Shown here one piece after another: positions 1-5,496 of a stretch of DNA of 5,919 bases. How positions within the stretch are numbered: the first letter of the stretch is position 1; every line of letters begins with the position of its first letter. Where the stretch lies: assembly GCA_937927965.1 (NCBI GenBank), contig CALEZA010000061.1, positions 1-5,919 on the forward strand. Reading direction: 5' to 3'. The notes beneath the pieces are model-generated. The model saw only the letters and a list, made by a program, of their open reading frames with translations. It ran no database searches and was not told the DNA's origin. Both the position numbers and the translations under genes were made by a program. Origin of the DNA: an uncultured Candidatus Planktophila sp. GTDB lineage: Bacteria; Actinomycetota; Actinomycetes; Nanopelagicales; Nanopelagicaceae.

Positions 1-18
1 TCCGTGGATCGACTTTCG

Positions 19-24
19 AAAGGA
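19..24 (+). promoter_or_regulatory. Ribosome binding site of the secreted protein gene
   Basis: AAAGGA lies five bases before the ATG at 30, a good Shine-Dalgarno match at normal spacing. It fixes the start and shows this gene is not leaderless, unlike the next one. The promoter must lie left of the window, since only 29 bases of upstream sequence are visible. Confidence 0.75.
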
Positions 25-29
25 AACAA

Positions 30-116
30 ATGTCTACAACAATCAAGCGCGTTGCGCTTGTTGCAGTTGCAGCTTTGACTCTTGGTGTTGTTTCTGTTGC
101 TCCGTCAACAGCTGCA
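30..116 (+). other. Signal peptide coding segment
   Basis: Residues 1-29 show the three parts of a Sec signal peptide: a short basic start with Lys6 and Arg7, a hydrophobic Val/Ala/Leu core, and a small-residue end (PSTAA) fitting signal peptidase I. There is no cysteine, so it is not a lipoprotein, and no twin-arginine pair. Cleavage could fall after residue 28 or 29. Confidence 0.85.
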
Positions 117-1835
117 ATCAACCAGGATACATTGACGCTTTCTGCAGCAACAGCAGCACAGACAACAGCTGAAACAGCTACAGCTACTTCAGCAGTTGCA
201 ACACTTTCATTCCTTGGTTCAGCAGGCGATTCAGCATCTGTAACAGCTGCTCTCGTTTCTGGCCCAGCTGGAAACACAGCTCTTCCATACCTCGCACTTG
301 TTGAAACAGCATCTGCAAAGGTTAACGAAGCTAACACAGCAGCAGGAACAGAGTTCGTTCCTAACGTAGCTGTTCGCGTTAACGCTGGATCATCTTCAGC
401 AGTAACAACAGCTAAGTTCCGCGTGTATCTTGCAGTTGCAGGTACACCTGTAACAGCTCCAACAGTTGCTGGTACATATGTTGTTCGTCTTACACCTGCA
501 TCAGTTGGTGCTTCAGGAGCACTTCTTGGTTCAAGCGCACAGACACTTACAATTACAGTTACAGCTGCTCCAACTTTGGACACAACTGTTTCAGCTACAA
601 CATCTGTAGCAATCCTCAACGCAGGTGAGACAAACTCAGCAACTGCAGACGCAACAGTTACAGGTACAAAGGTCATCCCTGCAGGTAACTCAGCTGCAGC
701 AGGAACAATTGCTGTAACACTTAAGAACGCTGCAGGCGTTACACAGACTGGTGAGTCATACACAGCTCAGGTTGCATCAGGCCCAGGTCTCCTCGGTTCA
801 GGTGCAGCAGGAAATGGAACATCATGGGCGGCTGTCGGTCGCGCAATCACAGTTAAGGCTGGCGATGTTGTTGGTATCTTCCCAGATGGATCATCAGGCG
901 TATCTAAGATCGAAATCCGCACAGCGGCTGGCGTTCTTATCGCAACCAAGTCAGTAACTTTCTATGGCGATATTGCTAAGATTGTTGCAACAGTAGCGAA
1001 GTCTGTAATCGGAACATCTGCAGCAGATGCAGTTACAGCTCAGGCTTACGATGCAGCAGGAACTCTTGTTAGCGCAGGAAGCCTCTACTTCGTATCAGAC
1101 AAGACAACTGTTATCGCGTCTAACACAGCTGGTGCGTCAATCGATGCAACAACTGGTAAGGCAACATTCTCAATCACAGGTCTTGTAGCTGGAACAGCTA
1201 ACCTCACAGTAGGTAACGCAGCTTCATCAGCAACAGTAACTGCAACACCAGTCGCAGTTCGCGTCGGATCTTCAACACCAGCTTCTGTAACTGTTACAGC
1301 AGACAAGGCATCATATGCTCCAGGTGAGAAGATCACATTCACAACTGTTCTCAAGGATGCTGACGGACTTGCACTTGCTGACGGTGTTTACAACAACATC
1401 TTCGCAACAGGCGGAATCGCTGGAAACTACACAGTTTCTGGTCTTTCAGACACAACCACAGTGACAATGGCATCAGGCACAGGTTCAATCTCAGGTTACC
1501 TTCCTGTAACTGAAGGCGATGTCACATTCAAGTGGACAACAGGTACAAACCTCGCAACAGCTAACCAGGCAGTTGCTGGTTCAATCGTTGTAGCAGTTTC
1601 ATCAGCAGCAACATCAGCAGCAATCGATGCAGCTAACGAAGCAGCTCAGGCAGCTTCAGACGCTACAGATGCAGCTCTTGCAGCAGCAGATGCAGCAGAT
1701 GCAGCAACAGCAGCAGCACAGGATGCTGTCGATGCAGTTGCAGCACTTTCAGCACAGGTTAACAAGTTGATCGCAGCTCTAAAGGCTCAGATCACAACAT
1801 TGACTAACCTCGTCATCAAGAAGCTTGGTAAGTAA
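30..1835 (+). CDS. Secreted Ala/Thr/Ser-rich surface (S-layer-like or adhesin-like) protein with C-terminal coiled coil
   Basis: This is a 601-residue exported protein that I do not recognise as a named family. Residues 1-29 form a classical Sec signal peptide: KR at 6-7, a hydrophobic core at about 8-22, and a likely cleavage after STAA near residue 28 or 29. Residues 30-525 are rich in Ala, Thr, Ser, Val and Gly with alternating beta-strand patterning. Two stretches look like bacterial Ig-like domains: about 313-411, and about 418-523, the latter opening with DKASYAPGEK. Residues 526-601 are an Ala-rich coiled coil ending in a basic tail. The protein has no Cys, no His, only two Met and two Trp (266, 502). 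There is no LPXTG motif, lipobox or C-terminal membrane helix, so attachment would be non-covalent. The ATG is supported by AAAGGA five bases upstream and by the signal peptide. Codon choice (Thr ACA, Lys AAG, Asn AAC) suggests high expression. Secretion is well supported; a major cell-surface role is inferred. Confidence 0.85.
   Translation: MSTTIKRVALVAVAALTLGVVSVAPSTAAINQDTLTLSAATAAQTTAETATATSAVATLSFLGSAGDSASVTAALVSGPAGNTALPYLALVETASAKVNEANTAAGTEFVPNVAVRVNAGSSSAVTTAKFRVYLAVAGTPVTAPTVAGTYVVRLTPASVGASGALLGSSAQTLTITVTAAPTLDTTVSATTSVAILNAGETNSATADATVTGTKVIPAGNSAAAGTIAVTLKNAAGVTQTGESYTAQVASGPGLLGSGAAGNGTSWAAVGRAITVKAGDVVGIFPDGSSGVSKIEIRTAAGVLIATKSVTFYGDIAKIVATVAKSVIGTSAADAVTAQAYDAAGTLVSAGSLYFVSDKTTVIASNTAGASIDATTGKATFSITGLVAGTANLTVGNAASSATVTATPVAVRVGSSTPASVTVTADKASYAPGEKITFTTVLKDADGLALADGVYNNIFATGGIAGNYTVSGLSDTTTVTMASGTGSISGYLPVTEGDVTFKWTTGTNLATANQAVAGSIVVAVSSAATSAAIDAANEAAQAASDATDAALAAADAADAATAAAQDAVDAVAALSAQVNKLIAALKAQITTLTNLVIKKLGK
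1623..1832 (+). repeat. Degenerate 33-bp (11-residue) tandem repeat encoding the C-terminal coiled coil
   Basis: Residues 532-601 can be laid out as consecutive 11-residue units: IDAANEAAQAA, SDATDAALAAA, DAADAATAAAQ, DAVDAVAALSA, QVNKLIAALKA, QITTLTNLVIK and a final KLGK. In the last units the hydrophobic residues fall at V577, L580, L584, I588, L591, V595 and L599. This is a 3-4-4 spacing that repeats every 11 residues, the signature of a hendecad coiled coil. The upstream units are Ala-rich with DxxD pairs at 544/547, 554/557 and 565/568. At the DNA level the segment is GCA-rich and low in complexity. The segment is probably an oligomerising stalk or an anchor; that role is inferred. Confidence 0.65.
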
Positions 1836-1840
1836 GCTTC
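1820..1840 (+). other. Inverted repeat spanning the stop codon
   Basis: GAAGCTT (1820-1826) and AAGCTTC (1834-1840) are perfect reverse complements with a 7-base loop. The second arm begins within the TAA stop (1833-1835). It could be a short mRNA hairpin; AAGCTT is itself palindromic, so chance is possible. It is the first of three consecutive inverted repeats. Confidence 0.4.
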
Positions 1841-1848
1841 AAGATCTG

Positions 1849-1870
1849 TTGAATCTATAACCAGATTCAA
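1849..1870 (+). other. Inverted repeat just upstream of the terminator
   Basis: TTGAATCT (1849-1856) pairs perfectly with AGATTCAA (1863-1870) around a 6-base loop. It ends two bases before the main terminator stem. The stem is AT-rich and no T-run follows, so it is unlikely to terminate alone. It may stabilise the 3' end of an abundant mRNA. Confidence 0.45.
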
Positions 1871-1872
1871 AA

Positions 1873-1917
1873 CCGAAACCCGGCTCCTCTCACGAGGGGT
1901 CGGGTTTCGGCCTTTCT
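1873..1917 (+). terminator. Strong intrinsic terminator after the secreted protein gene
   Basis: CCGAAACCCG (1873-1882) pairs perfectly with CGGGTTTCGG (1901-1910). The inner bases continue the helix for seven more pairs (including two G-U) around a TCAC loop, giving about 17 bp. The downstream tract CCTTTCT is only modestly T-rich, as is common in actinobacterial terminators. It isolates the first gene from the next one. The outer arms (AAACCCG/CGGGTTT) are near-symmetrical, so it could also act on leftward transcription. Confidence 0.88.
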
Positions 1918-1922
1918 ATCGT

Positions 1923-1934
1923 TAAGATTGGACC
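1923..1934 (+). promoter_or_regulatory. Probable -10 box for leaderless transcription of the Wzy_C-family gene
   Basis: TAAGAT (1923-1928) fits the actinobacterial TAnnnT -10 pattern. Six bases separate it from the ATG at 1935, so transcription would start at or next to the A of the start codon. No convincing -35 is visible, because that position falls inside the terminator stem. No good Shine-Dalgarno precedes the first ATG: GGA at 1930-1932 is only two bases away, although it is five bases from the second ATG at 1938. An alternative -10, TATCGT, lies at 1917-1922. Confidence 0.5.
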
Positions 1935-3620
1935 ATGATGAACAAGACCGTTGAAAAGACAATCTCCTGGTTCCTCTTTATCGGAGTCCCTTTCACCACA
2001 CTCTTCTTGGTGACAGATACCGTGACCGATCCCGTCAATGTAACAAAACTCTTTGCCGCAGGCTGTGTAGCTGGTGGAGTCTTTGCAATCACACTTGCTT
2101 ACGGTCTGAAAGAGTTATGGTCTTCAGCTAAGGCACTTGTAGTTGCAATGTCACTATTTGTTCTAGCCATGATCAACTCTGTAGCAAACTCAGAAGCCCC
2201 AGCCTCTCAAACTATTTATGGCGTATTTGGTCGCCAAACTGGTTTTATCACCTATCTGCTTCTGGCCATGATCGCTTTAGCAGCATCTCTCCTGAGGGAG
2301 AAGAAGTCTTTTGACCGCATAGTCATTGCACTTCTAGTTTCTGGCGCTGTAAATGTTATTTACTGCGGGTGGGCCTTAGCATTTGGTGACTTCATTAATT
2401 GGAGCAACCCTTATGGAAAAATCCTAGGACTTTTTGGAAATCCGGACTTCATCTCCGCATTCCTAGGCATGTTCATATCAGGAACGATTGCCTATGCATT
2501 TAGTAAGAAGCATTCATGGTTGTATCGTTTTGGGTTCATTGTTCTTTCTGTAATTGCGCTAGTTGAAATTAAGAAGTCACACGCTATTCAAGGTTTGGTT
2601 GTAACCGGAGCTGGCTTGGCTATGGTGGGCTTCTATCTGGTCCGCGCTAAAACCAAGGGAAGTCTTTTCACAGGACTATATATCGTGGGGGTCTCTGTAA
2701 TTGGAGCGTTTGCTTTAGGTGGAGCCCTTCAAAAGGGACCTTTGACTTCCCTCATTTATAAAACCTCTGTTTCTCTTCGTGGTCAATATTGGAATGCAGG
2801 AATAACAATGGGCACGGATCACCCATTCACCGGTGTGGGGATGGATTCCTATGGTGAGTGGTATCGCCGAGCACGAAGTGAGTACGCTGCAACTACTTTG
2901 CCAGGACCGAAAACAATCACAAATGCGGCACACAATGTTGTGATTGATTTCTTTGCATACGGCGGATTCCCACTGTTGATTTCTTACTTAGCAATCCTTG
3001 CAATAGGTATCTGGGCTATTCTCAATGTAACTTTCCGCCATCGTGAATATGACGGAACTTTCGTAGCTCTTGCAGTAACTTGGGCAACATATGAACTGCA
3101 ATCAATTATTTCAATCAACCAAGTAGGTCTTGCAATCTGGGGTTGGGTACTTGTAGGTGCACTAGTCGCATATGAATACACAACGAGACCAAAGCCAGAA
3201 ACGACTGAAAAGGGTAAGGCTGTAAAACAGAAGGAGTTAGTTTTCTCTCCTCAGCTTGTCGGTGGAATTGGTGTGGTAATTGGTGCCCTGATTGCAGTTC
3301 CGCCACTTTCTGCAGACTCAAAGTGGCGAGGCGCTCTAAAGGCGCAGAATGTTCAAGCAGTTGAAGCCGCACTAACCCCTTCCTATCTTTCTCCTAGAGA
3401 TTCATCTCGAATGGCTCAGGCAGTACTTCTCTTCGAAAATAGCAAGTTGTATGACAAAGCATATTACTATGCGAAAGAAAGCATTGCTCTCAACCCCAAT
3501 TACTTCGATGCATGGAGAGTCCTCTACTCAATCACCAATGCAACACAAGAAGATCGAGACCTGGCTTTGAAGGAAATGAAGCGCCTTGATCCACTCAACC
3601 CAGATGTAACGGCTCAATAA
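1935..3620 (+). CDS. O-antigen ligase/polymerase (Wzy_C superfamily) membrane protein with C-terminal TPR-like tail
   Basis: This 561-residue integral membrane protein has about 12-13 predicted helices, roughly at 10-27, 36-58, 66-85, 101-120, 127-150, 163-189, 196-212, 218-236, 243-265, 335-363, 375-394, 397-415 and 441-458. Family marks are GNPDFISAF (168-176), RGQYWNAG (282-289), a large extracytoplasmic loop at about 266-334 containing HPFTGVGMDSY, and the signature H333-N334 followed nine residues later by G344. That signature matches H[NSQ]x9G of WaaL/Wzy/PglL enzymes. These enzymes transfer or polymerise lipid-linked glycans on the outer face of the membrane. Residues 461-561 form a helical, TPR-like tail (AYYYAKESIALNPNYFDAW). 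The start is ATG 1935 or ATG 1938. The dehydrogenase gene follows with no gap. The substrate is unknown: polysaccharide polymerase, ligase and protein O-oligosaccharyltransferase are all possible. Confidence 0.85.
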   Translation: MMNKTVEKTISWFLFIGVPFTTLFLVTDTVTDPVNVTKLFAAGCVAGGVFAITLAYGLKELWSSAKALVVAMSLFVLAMINSVANSEAPASQTIYGVFGRQTGFITYLLLAMIALAASLLREKKSFDRIVIALLVSGAVNVIYCGWALAFGDFINWSNPYGKILGLFGNPDFISAFLGMFISGTIAYAFSKKHSWLYRFGFIVLSVIALVEIKKSHAIQGLVVTGAGLAMVGFYLVRAKTKGSLFTGLYIVGVSVIGAFALGGALQKGPLTSLIYKTSVSLRGQYWNAGITMGTDHPFTGVGMDSYGEWYRRARSEYAATTLPGPKTITNAAHNVVIDFFAYGGFPLLISYLAILAIGIWAILNVTFRHREYDGTFVALAVTWATYELQSIISINQVGLAIWGWVLVGALVAYEYTTRPKPETTEKGKAVKQKELVFSPQLVGGIGVVIGALIAVPPLSADSKWRGALKAQNVQAVEAALTPSYLSPRDSSRMAQAVLLFENSKLYDKAYYYAKESIALNPNYFDAWRVLYSITNATQEDRDLALKEMKRLDPLNPDVTAQ

Positions 3621-4826
3621 GTGAAAGTTTCAATTATTGGTCAAGGCTACGTTGGCCTAACCATCAGTGCCTTTGCAGCTGCAAAGCACGAAGTTGTGGG
3701 CTTTGATAATAGCCAGAGAGTCGTTGATCAACTCAATAAGGGCATCTCTCACATTGAGGGAGTTGAGGGTGAGGTCATCGCTCGCTGGGCTAAAGAAGGT
3801 CGTTACCTTGCAACGACCCATGGAGCTGATATCAAAGGCAGCGACATTATCGTTATTGCCGTTCCAACCCCACTCACTAAAGACCGCAAGCCCGATCTCA
3901 CTTTCATTGAGGCAGCATGTAAGACGATTGCAGAGAATATTGATCGACCAGTACTAGTGATTAATGAATCAACTTCTTTCCCAGGAACTGTTCGCAATCT
4001 CATCAAGCCTCTTATTGAAAAGCTTTCAAACAATAAGTATGAGCATATGTATGCAATATCTCCTGAGCGAGTAGATCCAGGCCGTGGAGATTACAACCAG
4101 AAGAACACTGCACGCCTCTATGCAGGGCTAACACCAGAAGCTTCTGCTGCCACCCGAGAGTTCTATTCATCGTTTTGTGATGTGTTGGTTGAGGTTTCTT
4201 CCCCAGAGGTTGCAGAGTCTGCAAAGCTCTTTGAAAATACTTTCCGTCAGGTGAACATTGCACTTGTAAATGAGTTCGCACAGATTGCTCACAAATTGGG
4301 TATTTCAGTCAATGAAGTGTTAGATGCTGCAAATACAAAACCATACGGTTTTATGAAATTCACACCAAGCGCTGGCGTGGGAGGTCACTGCATCCCAGTA
4401 GACCCTAGCTATTTGGCCCATGTTGCAGAGCAGTTAGGTGCACCGTCTACCTTTATTGAGCGTGCTAACGAAGTAAACCTTGAGATGCCTGTCTATATCG
4501 TCAACCGTGTCGAGGCAGATAATGGAGGATCACTGAAGGGCAAGAGCGTTCTTGTAGTTGGAGTCGCTTACAAGCCAAATGTGGCTGATGTGAGAGAGAC
4601 CCCTGCCGAGATTGTGATTGAGGAGCTTCGCAAGCGAGGCGCAGTGGTTGCTTGGCACGATGATGTTGTGGGCTCATGGAATGGCGAATCATCTTCACCT
4701 CCTACAGGAGCAGATATTGCTGTAGTGGTTACATTGCATAGCGTTGTGAAGCCAGCAGATGTTCTAGCAAGCGCTCCTTATGTCTTTGATGCAACAGGTA
4801 AGATTGAAGGCGCTACTTGTCTATAA
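3621..4826 (+). CDS. Nucleotide-sugar 6-dehydrogenase, UDP-N-acetylhexosamine type (WecC/WbpA/TviB-like)
   Basis: This cytoplasmic NAD-dependent enzyme (401 residues) would oxidise C6 of a UDP-sugar to a uronic acid in two steps. The Rossmann motif GQGYVG is at residues 7-12. Other family marks are VPTPL (81-85), NESTSFPGT (115-123), SPERVDPG (147-154), the active-site K202 and N206 in AKLFEN, and the catalytic Cys257 in GVGGHCIPVDP. The C-terminal domain carries GVAYKPNVADVRETP (314-328). GGHCIPVDP together with SPERxDPG points to the N-acetylhexosamine dehydrogenases rather than UDP-glucose dehydrogenase, which typically has GGxCxPKD. The product is likely UDP-GlcNAcA, -ManNAcA or -GalNAcA. 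The GTG start comes directly after the previous TAA with no clear ribosome binding site, which suggests translational coupling. At 401 residues it is slightly short for the family, with a trimmed C-terminal domain. The exact substrate cannot be read from sequence. Confidence 0.92.
   Translation: MKVSIIGQGYVGLTISAFAAAKHEVVGFDNSQRVVDQLNKGISHIEGVEGEVIARWAKEGRYLATTHGADIKGSDIIVIAVPTPLTKDRKPDLTFIEAACKTIAENIDRPVLVINESTSFPGTVRNLIKPLIEKLSNNKYEHMYAISPERVDPGRGDYNQKNTARLYAGLTPEASAATREFYSSFCDVLVEVSSPEVAESAKLFENTFRQVNIALVNEFAQIAHKLGISVNEVLDAANTKPYGFMKFTPSAGVGGHCIPVDPSYLAHVAEQLGAPSTFIERANEVNLEMPVYIVNRVEADNGGSLKGKSVLVVGVAYKPNVADVRETPAEIVIEELRKRGAVVAWHDDVVGSWNGESSSPPTGADIAVVVTLHSVVKPADVLASAPYVFDATGKIEGATCL
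4813..4826. other. Convergent 3' overlap of dehydrogenase and methyltransferase genes
   Basis: The rightward dehydrogenase ends with TAA at 4824-4826 and the leftward methyltransferase ends with TAG at 4815-4813, so 14 bp code on both strands. No hairpin terminator is visible on either side. Transcripts from both directions are therefore likely to run into each other. Confidence 0.8.
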
Positions 4827-5496
4827 CTTTTCCAAGGTAATAAGTTTCAGTAGCACAGTCAATCTCTGTTGATATCTTATTCGAAAAAGATGTAGCATAA
4901 ATCCTGCCAAGTAGGGCAATAAAGCTTTTTGAAATTACTTTCCTTCCATAACTCCTAAGGGGCCGAAAACTCAAAATCGGATGTCTAAGTTCGAATGCAC
5001 TTGGCCAGTATTTGAGTGCGTGAGTAAAAAAATATAGTCTTTTGGAGCCCAATGTTCCCGCCCTCAGACAAGTTACATCCAAATTTTCATTCATTTTGAT
5101 TAGTAGGTCTGGAGTGTATCCGGCGGAATAGTATTCAGGGCTTCCATGCGCCATATTAGATGCAGGGCAATTTATCCAAATATAACCCCCAGGTCGGACG
5201 AGATTTCTGAGTGTCATCAATGCTTGATTGAGATTCCAAATGTGCTCTATGACTTGATTACAAATTACCAGATCGTAATTTTCCGTTATCATATTGAGCG
5301 CATTCAAGTCCAAGTATTCAAAATTCTCTTTTCCTTCGGCGTTTTCAATGCCATATAGCTGGTAATTCAATTTAGGAAATTTATTTCGCAAGGCGAGTAA
5401 TTCTGGTTCAGTAGAACTTCCACCGACAACAGCCAAACTCGTAATTTCTTCGGTTTCAAGGGATTCAATTAGAATTGCAGACAGAATACCTCTCAA
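4813..5496 (-). CDS. Class I SAM-dependent methyltransferase (Methyltransf_11/23-like)
   Basis: This 227-residue protein probably methylates a sugar, glycolipid or other precursor in the polysaccharide pathway; the substrate is unknown. The core fold shows motif I in a degenerate form (AVVGGSSTEPE, residues 22-32), a second strand ending YGIEN (48-52), then LDLN (62-65), NYDLVICNQVIEHI (73-86), and LVRPGGYIWINCP (99-111). The last two are typical of Methyltransf_11/23 enzymes. Residues 150-227 are basic and hydrophobic, perhaps membrane-associated. The start is TTG at 5496-5494, because an in-frame TGA lies just upstream and no ATG occurs before residue 70. The start overlaps the epimerase stop by four bases (TTGA), and the ribosome binding site is weak (GAGAG). 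The gene is more AT-rich than its neighbours, which may mean recent acquisition. Its 3' end overlaps the dehydrogenase by 14 bp on the opposite strand. Confidence 0.78.
   Translation of the reverse strand: MRGILSAILIESLETEEITSLAVVGGSSTEPELLALRNKFPKLNYQLYGIENAEGKENFEYLDLNALNMITENYDLVICNQVIEHIWNLNQALMTLRNLVRPGGYIWINCPASNMAHGSPEYYSAGYTPDLLIKMNENLDVTCLRAGTLGSKRLYFFTHALKYWPSAFELRHPILSFRPLRSYGRKVISKSFIALLGRIYATSFSNKISTEIDCATETYYLGKVIDK

Noticed and set aside
13..22. Perfect palindrome CTTTCGAAAG overlapping the Shine-Dalgarno of the first gene
   Set aside because: With a usable loop only three base pairs remain, too weak to hide the ribosome binding site; operator function cannot be supported from one copy.
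751..957. Open frames on both strands inside the secreted protein gene (also 767-949 and 1085-1354 on the minus strand)
   Set aside because: They are overlapped by a strongly supported gene and show low-complexity shadow composition; long shadow frames are expected in GCA/ACA-rich coding sequence.
1604..1750. GCA-rich stretch considered as a phase-variable microsatellite
   Set aside because: The triplet runs are short and interrupted, and length changes would stay in frame; the 11-residue coiled-coil period explains the composition better.
1895..1910. A -35 box for the leaderless promoter
   Set aside because: The bases at the expected distance (around 1899-1905) do not resemble TTGACA; only the -10 is supported.
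2715..3372. Minus-strand open frames inside the Wzy_C-family gene
   Set aside because: Their composition (Cys/Ser/Arg/Gln-rich) is that of reverse-strand shadows, and the plus-strand frame carries clear family motifs throughout.
3667..4698. Small frames on both strands inside the dehydrogenase gene
   Set aside because: The dehydrogenase is motif-rich across the whole region; the small frames show no recognisable domain or good start signal.
5146..5358. Plus-strand frame of 70 codons opposite the methyltransferase
   Set aside because: It has no ribosome binding site or domain, and lies opposite the conserved methyltransferase core.
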